The notes: generated by a model from the sequence alone, not told the origin. A DNA stretch of 64,000 bases from Streptomyces sp. Tu 3180 (GCF_009852415.1 NZ_WOXS01000002.1:1758501-1822500); one strand, 5' to 3'; shown: positions 1-9,554, counted from the stretch's first letter. Numbers and translations are program-made.

Positions 1-50
1 GCGGCGGCGGTGTTCGCCCCGCCCGTGCCCACCCCGGCCGGTGTTCTCGG

Positions 51-3000
51 CTACTTCTCGGTGACTCCCGCCGAGTCGAAGGTCGCCACCTCGTGCATCG
101 CCCGCGCCGTGCTCTGCACCAGCGGCAGCGCGAGCAGGGCGCCGGTGCCCTCGCCGAGGCGCAGGTCGAGGTCGACCAGGGGGCGCAGGCCCAGCTTGTT
201 GAGGGCGGCCACGTGGCCGGGCTCGGCGCTGCGGTGTCCCGCGATGCAGGCGGCCAGGACCTCGGGGGCGATGGCCCGGGCCACCAGGGCGGCGGCACCG
301 GCGCTGACGCCGTCCAGGATCACCGGCGTCCGCAGGGACGCGCCGCCGAGCAGCAGGCCGACCATGGCCGCGTGCTCGAAGCCGCCGACCGCGGCCAGGA
401 CGCCGATCGGGTCGGCCGGGTCCGGCTGGTGCAGTTCGAGGGCGCGGCGCACGACCTCGGTCTTGCGGGCGAGCGTCTCGTCGTTGATGCCGGTGCCGCG
501 GCCGGTGACCTCGGCCGGGTCCGCGCCCGTGTAGACGGAGATGAGGGCGGCGGACGCGGTGGTGTTCGCGATGCCCATCTCACCCGTGAGCAGGGCCTTG
601 TTGCCGGCCGCGACCAGGTCGCGGGCGGTCTCGATGCCCACCTCGATGGCCTTCTTGGCCTCCTCGCGGGTCATCGCGGGGCCGGTGGTCATGTCGGAGG
701 TGCCGGCGCGGACCTTGCGCGGCAGCAGACCGGGGGTGGCCGGCAGGTCGGCGCAGACGCCGACGTCGACGACGCAGACCTCGGCGCCCACCTGGGTCGC
801 GAAGGCGTTGCAGACCGCTCCCCCGCCGAGGAAGTTGGCCACCATCTGGGCGGTGACCTCCTGCGGCCAGGGGGTGACGCCCTGGGCGTGCACGCCGTGG
901 TCGCCGGCGAAGATCGCGACGGCCGCGGGCTCCGGGATGGGCGGCGGGCACTGGCGGGACAGGCCGGACAGCTGGGCGGAGATGATCTCCAGCATGCCCA
1001 GCGCCCCGGCCGGCTTGGTCATGCGCTTCTGCCGCTCCCACGCCTCGCCGAGCGCCTTGGCGTCCAGCGGGCGGATCTGTGCGACGGTCTCGGCGAGCAG
1101 GTCGTGGGGTTCCTCTCCGGGAAGGGCGCGGCGGCCGTACGTCTCCTCGTGCACGACCCAGGACAGCGGGCGGCGCTTGGACCAGCCGGCCTGCATCAGC
1201 TCGGGCTCGTCCGGGAACTCGTCGACGTAGCCCACGCACAGGTAGGCGACGACCTCCAGGTGCTCGGGCAGGCCGAGGACGCGGACCATCTCGCGCTCGT
1301 CGAAGAAGCTGACCCAGCCGACGCCGAGGCCCTCGGCGCGGGCGGCGAGCCAGAGGTTCTCGACGGCGAGCGCGGAGGAGTACGGCGCCATCTGCGGCTG
1401 GGTGTGGCGGCCCAGGGTGTGCCGGCCGCCGCGGGTGGGGTCGGCGGTGACGACGATGTTCACCGGGGTGTCGAGGATGGCCTCGATCTTCAGTTCCTTG
1501 AACTGCTTGGCCCGGCCCTTGGGGAGCGACTTGGCGTAGGCGTCGCGCTGGCGCATGGCCAGTTCGTGCATGCTGCGCCGGGTCTCGGCGGAGCGGATGA
1601 CGACGAAGTCCCAGGGCTGCGAGTGGCCGACGGAGGGCGCGGTGTGGGCGGCCTCCAGGACGCGGAGCAGCACCTCGTGCGGGATGGGGTCGCCGCGGAA
1701 GCCGTTGCGGATGTCCCGGCGTTCGCGCATGACCTTCAGGACGGCCTCGCGCTCGGCGTCGTCGTAGCCGGGGGCGGGCGGATGCGCGGGCCGTGCGGCT
1801 TCCGCCGCGGCCGCGCTCTCCTCCTCCGGCGCGGGTCCGTCCTCCACTCCGGCGCCCCGGGTGTCCAGGTCGTCCGCGTTCTGCACGCGGTCGGGGTCCG
1901 GCTCCGCGCCGGGTGCGGCCGGTACGGCGCCGGATCCGGCCTCGCGGGGGGCGGGCACCGTGGCGGTGGCCTCCGGCGCGGGGCGTTCCTCCGCGGGAAC
2001 GGCCGGGGCCGGCGTCGGCTGCGGGGCGGCGGGCGCGGTTCCCTCCGCGGGGGCGGACCGCCCCAGGGGCTGGTCCGGGCCGGGCTCCGGGCGGACGGTG
2101 CCGGGGAGACCGGGGAGAGGGGCCGTGGCGTCGGCGGACGCGGGCTCGTCGGACGGGCCGGGCGCGGCACCGGGTGCGTCGTGGATCGCGGCGGGCGTCC
2201 CGGGGGCGTCGGCGCCGGGTACGACGGGAGCGGCCGCGTCCGCGCCGGTGGGCTCGGGGTCCACGGGGCCCGGCTGCGCGGGGACGGGCCCCCACGCGCC
2301 CTGCGGCCCGGGCTGTGCGGGCTGTGCGTCCGGGGCGGCGGGAGCCTGTCCGGGGCCCTGGAACGGGGGCGCGGCCGGCTCCGCTTCCGCCGCCGCCGGC
2401 TGGTGGGGCCCCTCGGCGCCGGCCTGCTGCCGGGACGGCTCGGTCGGCGCGGCGGGAGCGTGCTCGGACGGAGCCGCGACCGGCGGGCCGTCGGCGGGCC
2501 ACGGGGCGGCCTCGGACATGACGGCGGCCTCGGACGTGACGGTGGTCTCCGGGGCCGGCGCGGTCCCGGCGGCGGGGGCCTCGGGTCCGGCCTCGGCGGC
2601 GGCTTCCTGCGGCCAGGGGGCGGGGGCGGCCTCGGGGGCCGGGGACACGGCGTCGGCGGTGGGGGCCGGCGCGTCCGCGGCCGGGCCGGGGGTGCCGACG
2701 GGCTCGGCGGCGGGGAGGGGCTCGGCGGCGGGGACGGCGTCGGCCGCCCCGGCGGGGGCCGGGGACGCGTCCGGGCCGGCAGCGGCCGGGACCTCGGGCT
2801 CGGGGGCCGTCTGCGCCGCGGGGGCCTCGGCGGCCGTCCCGGCACCGGGTTCGGCGGCGGCCTGCGCGGCGGCTTCCTCCCCCGTCGTTCCGGGGGCGGG
2901 CTCGACGTCCTCGGAGAGGGCCGGTTCCGGGGCGGGCCGGGCCACGGGTGCCTCGTCCGCCGTCCCGGGGGCCGGTTCCGCCTCCGGTGCCGCGGCGGCG

Positions 3001-4043
3001 GGCTCGGTGACGCCCGGTCCGGCGGCGGCCGCCTCGGGGGACGTGGTGCCGGGCGCGACGGGGTGAGCCGCGGGCTCGGCGTCCGGCGTCCCGGCGGCCG
3101 GAACCGCCGCGGGCGCCTGGACCTGGTCCGGCGCGGCGGCGGGCCCGACGGACGGCGCGGGCCCGGGTGCCGGTGCGGTCACGGCGGCGGGGGCGGGCCC
3201 GGGTGCCGCGTCCGGGACCGGGGTGGGCGCCTCTCCGTCCTGCGCGGCGGCGGCACCGGCGGCCGTGGCCTGCCCGGCCTCAGCGGTTCCCGCCACGGGA
3301 ACGCCGGCGGCGTGCCCGGCCTCCCCGTCGGCGGCGGCGCCCGCGTCGAAGGCGCCCTCCGTGCCCTGCCCCGCCTGCGCGGGGGAGACCTGCGCCCGTC
3401 CGGCGCCCGCCTCGGTGGCGACGCGGGCGACGACCGCCTGGGCCGCGCCCACCGGCTCCACCGGTGGCACAACCGTTTCCACGGGGGCCGCCCCCGCGCC
3501 CACCGTGGCCTGCGCGCCCCAGGGAGCCGCCTCCTGCGGGGCGGTCGCCTCCCGGGTACGCGGGACGTCGAGGTATTCGGGGCCGAGGGTCGGCGGCCCG
3601 GACTGACGGACCGGCACCTGGGCGGGACCGCGGTCGGCGAGGGAGCGGACCGGGCCGGCGGAGACGTTGGGAACGGGCGGCCCGAGGTGCAGCGGGCGGC
3701 GCGGCGCGGCCGGCGCCGGCTGCTCGTGCGGGGCCGCGAACCCGGGCGCCGGTGCCTGCCCGGGCTCGGGCAGGCGGACGCCGCCGAGGTCGACCGAGCC
3801 GCTGTCGCGGCCGGACATCTCGTGCGGGCCCGGCTCGTGCACGGTCTCGACGACCGGCTCCGGGGCGGGCGGGGCGACCTCGTTGCCCCAGGCGCCCTGG
3901 GCTCCGGGCAGCAGCAGGTCTTCGTCCGCGGCGGGAGCGTCGGAGAGGTAGGCGTAGGGGTCGGGCGCGGGAAGGCCCGGCTGTTCCACCATGCCTGTGT
4001 TCTCCGGCTGTCCCTCGGCCGGGACCTGGCCGGTGTCGGTCAT
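51..4043 (-). CDS. cobT: BluB-CobT fusion with long Pro/Ala-rich N-terminus
   Basis: 1330 aa. Three parts are visible. Residues 1 to about 755 are low-complexity Pro/Ala/Glu-rich sequence with no recognisable fold. Residues about 757-975 are a nitroreductase-fold domain of the BluB type (5,6-dimethylbenzimidazole synthase, which makes the lower ligand of B12 from FMNH2). Residues about 977-1330 are nicotinate-nucleotide:dimethylbenzimidazole phosphoribosyltransferase (CobT), which activates that ligand; the catalytic motif GEGTGA is present with Glu1298. Joining the two enzymes in one chain would couple ligand synthesis to activation. The ATG start has a GAGGGG ribosome site about 8 bases upstream. 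Normal CobT is about 350 aa, so the N-terminal extension is the odd part. A cbiET gene lies upstream on the same strand, consistent with a cobalamin locus. Confidence 0.93.
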   Translation of the reverse strand: MTDTGQVPAEGQPENTGMVEQPGLPAPDPYAYLSDAPAADEDLLLPGAQGAWGNEVAPPAPEPVVETVHEPGPHEMSGRDSGSVDLGGVRLPEPGQAPAPGFAAPHEQPAPAAPRRPLHLGPPVPNVSAGPVRSLADRGPAQVPVRQSGPPTLGPEYLDVPRTREATAPQEAAPWGAQATVGAGAAPVETVVPPVEPVGAAQAVVARVATEAGAGRAQVSPAQAGQGTEGAFDAGAAADGEAGHAAGVPVAGTAEAGQATAAGAAAAQDGEAPTPVPDAAPGPAPAAVTAPAPGPAPSVGPAAAPDQVQAPAAVPAAGTPDAEPAAHPVAPGTTSPEAAAAGPGVTEPAAAAPEAEPAPGTADEAPVARPAPEPALSEDVEPAPGTTGEEAAAQAAAEPGAGTAAEAPAAQTAPEPEVPAAAGPDASPAPAGAADAVPAAEPLPAAEPVGTPGPAADAPAPTADAVSPAPEAAPAPWPQEAAAEAGPEAPAAGTAPAPETTVTSEAAVMSEAAPWPADGPPVAAPSEHAPAAPTEPSRQQAGAEGPHQPAAAEAEPAAPPFQGPGQAPAAPDAQPAQPGPQGAWGPVPAQPGPVDPEPTGADAAAPVVPGADAPGTPAAIHDAPGAAPGPSDEPASADATAPLPGLPGTVRPEPGPDQPLGRSAPAEGTAPAAPQPTPAPAVPAEERPAPEATATVPAPREAGSGAVPAAPGAEPDPDRVQNADDLDTRGAGVEDGPAPEEESAAAAEAARPAHPPAPGYDDAEREAVLKVMRERRDIRNGFRGDPIPHEVLLRVLEAAHTAPSVGHSQPWDFVVIRSAETRRSMHELAMRQRDAYAKSLPKGRAKQFKELKIEAILDTPVNIVVTADPTRGGRHTLGRHTQPQMAPYSSALAVENLWLAARAEGLGVGWVSFFDEREMVRVLGLPEHLEVVAYLCVGYVDEFPDEPELMQAGWSKRRPLSWVVHEETYGRRALPGEEPHDLLAETVAQIRPLDAKALGEAWERQKRMTKPAGALGMLEIISAQLSGLSRQCPPPIPEPAAVAIFAGDHGVHAQGVTPWPQEVTAQMVANFLGGGAVCNAFATQVGAEVCVVDVGVCADLPATPGLLPRKVRAGTSDMTTGPAMTREEAKKAIEVGIETARDLVAAGNKALLTGEMGIANTTASAALISVYTGADPAEVTGRGTGINDETLARKTEVVRRALELHQPDPADPIGVLAAVGGFEHAAMVGLLLGGASLRTPVILDGVSAGAAALVARAIAPEVLAACIAGHRSAEPGHVAALNKLGLRPLVDLDLRLGEGTGALLALPLVQSTARAMHEVATFDSAGVTEK

Positions 4044-4410
4044 GCGTACCCCTCGCCCATCGGTTAGTGCTTCCTACGACCAGCTCTCCCGGAACGGCGC
4101 ACCGACCGCCCCACACTGAAGAACGAGCGTGCGTCCCCAGCGGCACGAACGGCCCGTCCGAAAAGGCGACAAAGCCATTCACTGGCATTGTCGCGGCCGC
4201 ACGGCCGTCGCGTCAGCTTGATCGGCGACGGTTCCGCTGTGGACTGCGCCACGTTGCGCGTCCTCCGGTTCTGCCGTACCACGACCCGGCCCAAAACGGA
4301 CGCGTTTTCCGGACATTGACCGACGAAGCGCCGGGGCCCGAGTGCGGTACAACGATCGGCCAGCCTACCGCGCGTGGTACGACAACCCGATCACGGGGAC
4401 GGTCACCGGA
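4044..4410 (-). other. Intergenic region upstream of cobT
   Basis: This 367-base gap lies between the 3' end of cbiET and the start of the BluB-CobT gene and should carry the cobT promoter. I looked for a cobalamin riboswitch (B12 box) on the minus strand and did not find one. No convincing small ORF or strong hairpin was seen. Confidence 0.4.
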
Positions 4411-5622
4411 TCAGCCGTCGCGCGCGGGCAGCACCCCGCTGAGCAGGAACGCGACGCTCCGCTCCTTCTCCGTCCAGTCCCGGGTGTCGAGTTCGAGGGA
4501 CTGCAGCAGGGCGCACTCGACCTGGTAGCCGTGCTCCGCGAGGTTCCGGCCGATGAGTTCGGCCTCGTCGCGGGTGCCGGCGTGCGCGACGATGCGCTGC
4601 GGGCGGCGGTCGGCGACCGCGGAGACCACGGCCGCTCCCCCGCCGCCGACCCGGACGACGTCCGGCTCGGGGAGGTTCTCCAGTACGTGCGGGGCGGTGC
4701 CGTGGACGATCTGGAGCGGGACGCCGTGCCAGCGGGCGGCGGACTCGGTGCGGGCGCAGGCCCCCGGGTCGCTGTCGACGGCGATGACGGCGGCTCCGGC
4801 GCGGGCGGCCTCGGTGGCGAAGGCGCCGCTGCCGCAGCCGATGTCCCAGACGAGGTCGCCCAGGCGCGGTCCGAGCCGGGCGAGTTGGGAGATGCGCAGG
4901 GCCTCCCGCTCGCCCTCGCCGAGTTCGCCGCCGTACGCCCCGGCGGGCAGTGACCAGCCGCGCGGACCGACGGAGGGATCGCGCCCGGCGATCCAGCCGG
5001 TGGACTCACCGGCGCCGACCGGGCCGCCGATGACGATGACGACGTTGGGGTCGCGCCAGGTGTGGTCGGCGGCCTTGTCGGAGGTGACGACGGTGACCCG
5101 CTCGCGCTCGGTGCCGAGCTCCTCGCAGATGACGAAGGTGCGGTGGACCCCCTCCATCAGCAGGCCGAGTTCCGCGGGGCCGGCGCCGGGCGAGGTGAGC
5201 ACCGCCACTTTGGCGTGGGCCCGGCACACGTTCACCGCGCGTCGCAGGGTGCGCGGGTGTGCGACGACCACGTGGGCGTCGTCCCAGGGCATGCCGGCGC
5301 GGGCGAAGGCCGCGGCGACGGAGGAGACGGCGGGGACGACCTCGACCTCCAGGCCGAACTCGGGCGCCCGCAGCGTCCGTACCACGCCGAAGAACCCGGG
5401 GTCGCCGTCGGCGAGGACGACCGCGGTGCCGCGGTGGGCGGCGATGCGGCGGGCGGCGAGGGCGACGGACCCGAGCCGGACGCGCTCGGCGCCGGCGGGC
5501 ACCTCGGGGAGTGCCAGATGGTGGGCCGCTCCGGCCACCAGCGTGGCGGCGCCCAGCGCGGCGCGTGCCGCGGCGGTCAGCGGCGAACCGTCCCAGCCGA
5601 TCACCGTGACCCGGTCGGCCAT
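4411..5622 (-). CDS. cobL: Precorrin-6Y C5,15-methyltransferase (decarboxylating), CbiE-CbiT fusion
   Basis: 403 aa. The N-terminal part (about 1-200) is a tetrapyrrole methylase of the CbiE/CobL family. The C-terminal part (about 230-403) is a class I SAM methyltransferase of the CbiT type, with the SAM-binding loop WDIGCGSG. The fused enzyme methylates C5 and C15 of precorrin-6Y and decarboxylates the acetate side chain during corrin ring synthesis. The length matches CobL. It lies on the same strand as the BluB-CobT gene, 367 bases upstream, so the two probably have separate promoters but act in the same pathway. Confidence 0.93.
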   Translation of the reverse strand: MADRVTVIGWDGSPLTAAARAALGAATLVAGAAHHLALPEVPAGAERVRLGSVALAARRIAAHRGTAVVLADGDPGFFGVVRTLRAPEFGLEVEVVPAVSSVAAAFARAGMPWDDAHVVVAHPRTLRRAVNVCRAHAKVAVLTSPGAGPAELGLLMEGVHRTFVICEELGTERERVTVVTSDKAADHTWRDPNVVIVIGGPVGAGESTGWIAGRDPSVGPRGWSLPAGAYGGELGEGEREALRISQLARLGPRLGDLVWDIGCGSGAFATEAARAGAAVIAVDSDPGACARTESAARWHGVPLQIVHGTAPHVLENLPEPDVVRVGGGGAAVVSAVADRRPQRIVAHAGTRDEAELIGRNLAEHGYQVECALLQSLELDTRDWTEKERSVAFLLSGVLPARDG

Positions 5623-5758
5623 CGTCGTCAGTCTCCTGGGGTCTTCGCAGGTCGTCGTCGGCTTTTCCCGCCCGGGGCGGGTTCGGTGAGAGTACCTGGT
5701 GCGGGCGGTGGACGGCTCGGGCGGTACCGCCGGTCGTGGTCCGTGGGCCCCGGAAAGG

Positions 5759-6397
5759 TCAGTTCCAGTCGGTGTAGGCGGCGAACCCGTCCGCGTCGGC
5801 CGGCTGTCCGTCCGCGCCCTCGATGTCCTCGGGCAGCAGGCTCCACACGATGAAGTCGGTGCGCACGTCGGTCCAGCCGCCGTCCTCGGTGCGGACGTGG
5901 GCTATGCAGGCGCCCCGCAGCACGCCCTCGTTGATGCAGCCGATCTTCTGGGCGACCTGCTGCGAGGCGGTGTTGTCGGCGGCGGTGCGCAGCTCGACGC
6001 GTTCGAGCTTCTGGTCGCCGAAGAGCCACTGGGCGGTGGCGAGCGCGGCCTCGGAGGCGTAGCCCTCGCCGCGCGCCCAGGGGGCGATGATGTACGACAT
6101 CTCGGTGGACCGGACGTGCCAGTCGGTCCCGGTGAGCCGGACGACGCCGACCAGGCGCTGGGTGAGGAACTCGGTGACGGCGAGGTCGAGTCCGCGTCCG
6201 GCCGCCCGCTCGGCGGGGGCGTGCTCGGTGATCCAGGTGCGGGCGTCCTGCTCGGTGAAGGGCCGGGGGACGTCGGTCCAGGCGGCGACCTGTTCGTCGT
6301 TCATCATCTCGGTCAGGGCGGGCACGTCGTCCGTGTCGAGGGGACGCAGCACCAACCGCTCCGTGCTGATGGAGATGTTGGGGAAGGTGCTCGTCAT
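5759..6397 (-). CDS. GNAT family N-acetyltransferase (RimJ/RimL-like)
   Basis: 212 aa with the fold pattern of RimJ-type acetyltransferases: an N-terminal strand beginning TERLVLRPL, a central ARGEGYASEA stretch matching the acetyl-CoA binding loop, and a C-terminal DNTASQQVAQK helix. Members acetylate protein N-termini or small amines; the substrate cannot be told from sequence. It stands alone between cobL and the metNIQ operon on the same strand, separated from metQ by a strong terminator, so it has its own promoter. Confidence 0.85.
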   Translation of the reverse strand: MTSTFPNISISTERLVLRPLDTDDVPALTEMMNDEQVAAWTDVPRPFTEQDARTWITEHAPAERAAGRGLDLAVTEFLTQRLVGVVRLTGTDWHVRSTEMSYIIAPWARGEGYASEAALATAQWLFGDQKLERVELRTAADNTASQQVAQKIGCINEGVLRGACIAHVRTEDGGWTDVRTDFIVWSLLPEDIEGADGQPADADGFAAYTDWN

Positions 6398-6477
6398 GCG
6401 CCGCTCCGTAACCTGAGAGACCGTCGGGTGCTGCTGAACTGCCCAGCATGCAGCATGGAAGCACCGCGCCGCACCAC

Positions 6478-6508
6478 GGGGTCCGCTCCGCTGAGCGGAG
6501 CGGACCCC
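6478..6508 (-). terminator. Strong inverted repeat downstream of metQ
   Basis: Two perfectly complementary 15-base arms (6478-6492 and 6494-6508) flank one central base, so a long GC-rich hairpin can form. It starts 17 bases after the metQ stop codon and would end the metNIQ transcript. There is no U-tract, as is usual in Streptomyces. Confidence 0.85.
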
Positions 6509-6524
6509 GTGCGGGTCACGTCGT

Positions 6525-7352
6525 TCAGAAGGAGGCGACGACGGAACCGGCGTACTTGTCCTCGATGAACTTCTTCACCTCGGGGGAGGTGAGGAGCTCG
6601 GCGAGCTTCTTCACGCGCGGGTCGTCCTCGTTGCCCTCCTTGACGGCGAGGAGGTTGCTGTTCGGGTTGCCCTCGGCGGACTCCAGGACGAGGGCGTCCT
6701 TCGCGGGCTCGAGGTCGGCCTCGATGGCGTAGTTGCCGTTGACGACCGCGGCGTCGACGTCGTCCAGGGAGCGCGGCGTCTGGGCCGCCTCCAGCTCCTT
6801 GAACTCGAGGTTCTTCGGGTTCTTGGTGATGTCCGCGGGGGTAGCCGCGGTGCCGACGCCGTCCTTCAGGGTGAGGAGGCCGTTGGCGGCGAGCAGCTGC
6901 AGGGCGCGTCCCTCGTTGACGGTGTCGTTGGGCAGGGCGATCGTCGCGCCGCTCTTCAGCTCGTCGGCCTTGTCGACCTTGTTGGAGTACAGGCCGAGCG
7001 GCTCCAGGTGGACGTCGACGACGGACACGATGTGGGTGCCGTTCTTCTTGTTGAAGTCGTCGAGGTACGGCTGGGTCTGGAAGTAGTTGGCGCCGACCGA
7101 GCCGTCCTCCGTCGCCGTGTTCGGGGTGACGTAGTCGGTGAACTCCTTCACCTCGAGGTCCAGGCCCGCCTTCTCGGCCAGGTTGTCCTTGACGAAGGTC
7201 AGGATCTCGGCGTGCGGGACGGGGCTCGCGGCGACGACCAGCGGGCCGGAGGTGTCGGAGGCGGCGTCCTGCTCGGAGCCGCAGGCGGTGAGGCCGAAGG
7301 TGAGGGCTCCTGCGGCGAGGACGGCGGTGGTGATCTTGGCGGTGTTACGCAC
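6525..7352 (-). CDS. metQ: MetQ/NlpA family substrate-binding lipoprotein of a methionine ABC importer
   Basis: 275 aa. The N-terminus is a lipoprotein signal peptide with lipobox LTAC, giving a lipidated Cys24. The rest matches the NlpA/MetQ family that captures D- or L-methionine outside the membrane and delivers it to MetI-MetN. The start is GTG with an AAGGAAAGG purine stretch upstream. It is the last gene of metN-metI-metQ, 93 bases after metI, and is followed by a strong hairpin terminator. Confidence 0.92.
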   Translation of the reverse strand: MRNTAKITTAVLAAGALTFGLTACGSEQDAASDTSGPLVVAASPVPHAEILTFVKDNLAEKAGLDLEVKEFTDYVTPNTATEDGSVGANYFQTQPYLDDFNKKNGTHIVSVVDVHLEPLGLYSNKVDKADELKSGATIALPNDTVNEGRALQLLAANGLLTLKDGVGTAATPADITKNPKNLEFKELEAAQTPRSLDDVDAAVVNGNYAIEADLEPAKDALVLESAEGNPNSNLLAVKEGNEDDPRVKKLAELLTSPEVKKFIEDKYAGSVVASF

Positions 7353-7445
7353 GAAAAGTGCCTTTCCTTGGGTGGTACGGCCCCTTGGGTCAAGGGGTGC
7401 CGGCGCGAAGCGCCGTGGTCGGGGGGTGGTCGGGGGCCGGCGGGG

Positions 7446-8183
7446 TTACGCGACCTTGCCGACGTCGGCCGCGGCGGGCTCCTTGGCCTTCAGGAGCCGG
7501 AGCCTGGGCGAGGGGCCCGAGCGTCCGCCGCGGCTGTGCAGGGCGCGGGCCGCGTAGTCGCCGGCGAACTGGATGAGGGAGATCACCACGGCGAGGATCG
7601 CGACGGTGATCCACATCAGGCCGGTCTCGAAGCGCTGGTAGCCGTAGCGGACGGCGAGGTCGCCGAGTCCGCCGCCGCCGACGGTGCCGGCCATGGCCGA
7701 GTAGCCGATGAGGGCGATGACGGTGGTGGTGGTGCTGGCGATCAGCGAGGGCAGCGCCTCGGGGACGAGGACCTTGCGGACGATGGTCCAGGTGTTGCCG
7801 CCCATCGCCTGCACGGCCTCGACGAGCCCGTGGTCCACCTCGCGCACGGCCGTCTCGACGAGGCGGGCGAAGAAGGGGATGCCGCCGATGGCGAGCGGCA
7901 CGATCGCGGCCTCGCTGCCGATGGTCGTCCCGGTGATCCAGCGGGTGAAGTTCATCAGGGCGACCATGAGGATGATGAACGGCATCGAGCGGCCGATGTT
8001 CACGACCTGGCCGATGACCTTGTTCACCACGGTGTTCTGCAGCAGGCCGCCCTTGTCGGTGAGGACGAGCAGGACGCCGAGGGGGAGGCCGCCGACGACG
8101 GCGATCAGGGTGGACCAGCCCACCATGATCAGCGTCTCGGTACACGCCTGTTCGAGCAGTGGCTGCATCTCGGACCAGGTCAC
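7446..8183 (-). CDS. metI: Methionine ABC transporter permease
   Basis: 245 aa integral membrane protein with the MetI-type permease fold: about five to six hydrophobic segments and the cytoplasmic EAA loop (region GLVEAVQAMGGNTW) that docks on the ATPase. It forms the channel of the methionine importer. The GTG start overlaps the metN stop (GTGA), so the two are translationally coupled. Confidence 0.92.
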   Translation of the reverse strand: MTWSEMQPLLEQACTETLIMVGWSTLIAVVGGLPLGVLLVLTDKGGLLQNTVVNKVIGQVVNIGRSMPFIILMVALMNFTRWITGTTIGSEAAIVPLAIGGIPFFARLVETAVREVDHGLVEAVQAMGGNTWTIVRKVLVPEALPSLIASTTTTVIALIGYSAMAGTVGGGGLGDLAVRYGYQRFETGLMWITVAILAVVISLIQFAGDYAARALHSRGGRSGPSPRLRLLKAKEPAAADVGKVA

Positions 8184-9217
8184 TTGGCCCCCTCCTTCAC
8201 CAGTGCGGGCGTTTCCCGGCCCACGACGTCGATCTGCAGGCCCTGCTCGCGCAGGAAGCCGATGGGCACGACGTTGTCCTCGTAGCGGCCGGGCAGTTCG
8301 ATGCGCATCCGGCCGACCTGGAGGCCGCCGACGGTGTCGATGGCGGCACCGAGGATCGATATGTCGATGTTGTAGGTGCGCGACAGCTGGGAGATGACCG
8401 GCTGGGTCGCGCTGTCGCCGTGGAAGGTGACGTCGACGACGGTGCGGTCGTCGCCGGAGGCGTCACCGCCGACGGGGAACAGCGCGGCGGCGAGTTCGGA
8501 CCCGGGGGTGGCCAGGAGGTCGCCGACCGTGCCCGACTCGACGATGCGGCCCTTCTCCATGAGGGCGGCCGAGTCGCAGATCGACTTCACGACGTCCATC
8601 TCGTGGGTGATGAGCAGGACGGTGAGGCCGAGCTGCCGGTTGAGGTCGCGCAGCAGCGCCAGGATCGAGCGGGTGGTCTCCGGGTCCAGGGCGCTGGTGG
8701 CCTCGTCGGAGAGCAGCACCTTGGGGTCGCCGGCCAGGGCGCGGGCGATGCCGACGCGCTGCTTCTGCCCGCCGGAGAGCTGGGCCGGGTAGGCCTTGGC
8801 CTTGTCGGCGAGGCCGACCAGGTCGAGCAGCTCCAGCGCCTTGCGGGAACGTTCCTTCCCGGACGCGCCGAGGATTTCGAGCGGCAGCTCGACGTTGTCC
8901 TGCACGGTGCGGGTCGACAGGAGGTTGAAGTGCTGGAAGACCATGCCGATGCGGCTGCGCGCCTGCCGCAGTTCCCGGCCGGCCCGCGGGCCGCGGCCGG
9001 CGAGGGCGGTGAGGTCCTGGCCGGCCACGGTCACGGTGCCCGAGGTGGGCCGTTCCAGCAGGTTGACGCAGCGGATCAGCGAGGACTTGCCGGCGCCGGA
9101 CTGGCCGATGACGCCGTAGACCTCGCCCTCGCGGACGTGCAGGTCGACGCCGTCCAAGGCGGTGACCTCGCGGCCGCGTGAGCGGTAGACCTTGGTGAGG
9201 CCCGTGGTGGTGATCAC
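8180..9217 (-). CDS. metN: Methionine ABC transporter ATP-binding protein
   Basis: 345 aa. Walker A (GQSGAGKSS), the ABC signature (LSGGQKQRVGIARAL) and Walker B ending SDEATSALD are all visible, followed by the C-terminal NIL/ACT-like domain (about 260-345) that in MetN senses methionine and inhibits transport. The reading frame runs open further upstream, but that part is low-complexity and has no family similarity. I chose the GTG at 9217 because GGAAT lies about 7 bases upstream and the length then matches MetN; an in-frame GTG at 9232 lacks a ribosome site. First gene of metNIQ. Confidence 0.92.
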   Translation of the reverse strand: MITTTGLTKVYRSRGREVTALDGVDLHVREGEVYGVIGQSGAGKSSLIRCVNLLERPTSGTVTVAGQDLTALAGRGPRAGRELRQARSRIGMVFQHFNLLSTRTVQDNVELPLEILGASGKERSRKALELLDLVGLADKAKAYPAQLSGGQKQRVGIARALAGDPKVLLSDEATSALDPETTRSILALLRDLNRQLGLTVLLITHEMDVVKSICDSAALMEKGRIVESGTVGDLLATPGSELAAALFPVGGDASGDDRTVVDVTFHGDSATQPVISQLSRTYNIDISILGAAIDTVGGLQVGRMRIELPGRYEDNVVPIGFLREQGLQIDVVGRETPALVKEGAK

Positions 9218-9317
9218 GTGGGATTCCGTCACTGTCGAGTGCGCGGCGCGTCGTCGGGCACCGGGCACGTGGCGTTCAGGGTCGAAGGCAGCCGTGACAC
9301 GGCAGGGGTTTCCCGTG

Positions 9318-9340
9318 GGCGCGGCGGGAGGGGCCGCGCC
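9318..9340 (-). terminator. Hairpin in the metNIQ leader (possible attenuator)
   Basis: A perfect 7-bp GC stem (9318-9324 with 9334-9340) and a 9-base loop lie in the 5' leader between the leader-peptide ORF and metN. A weaker 5-bp stem lies at 9416-9433, just after the leader stop codon. Either could be part of an attenuation switch. There is no U-tract. Confidence 0.4.
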
Positions 9341-9455
9341 GCGGGGAAACGTGCGCGTGGGGGGGCGTGGCTCAGTCGCGCGTGCGGGGCGCGCACGGGC
9401 GGACATGAGCGGGCTCTCGCTTCGGGGCGCGAGGCTCGGATGGTGCAGGGGCCCT

Positions 9456-9548
9456 CTAGAAGGCGCGCATTCGGCGCGGACACATACAACGAGCACCGGG
9501 CGTCGTGGTCGCCTCGGTCGCAGGGATGCGGTCGCTCGTCGTGGTCAT
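9456..9548 (-). CDS. Putative 30-residue leader peptide of metNIQ
   Basis: ATG at 9548, stop TAG at 9456-9458, 30 codons. The last third carries a Cys-Met-Cys cluster followed by an Arg-rich stretch (RCMCPRRMR), and both Cys codons are TGT, a rare codon in this genome. A -10-like TTTACT ends 6 bases before the ATG, so the transcript would start at or next to the ATG (leaderless). The ORF lies about 240 bases ahead of metN on the same strand. A Cys/Met-rich leaderless ORF before a sulfur amino acid importer suggests translation-coupled attenuation. That role is inferred, and the ORF could be untranslated. Confidence 0.5.
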   Translation of the reverse strand: MTTTSDRIPATEATTTPGARCMCPRRMRAF

Positions 9549-9554
9549 GCGGTC

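Noticed and set aside
93..4067. Long open frame on the plus strand opposite the BluB-CobT gene
   Set aside because: It runs antisense through the whole of a well-supported gene; the translation is low-complexity Gly/Arg-rich sequence without any family, as expected from high GC at third codon positions.
4044..4410. Possible cobalamin riboswitch ahead of cobT
   Set aside because: No B12-box consensus or matching helices were seen on the minus strand. A covariance-model scan would settle it.
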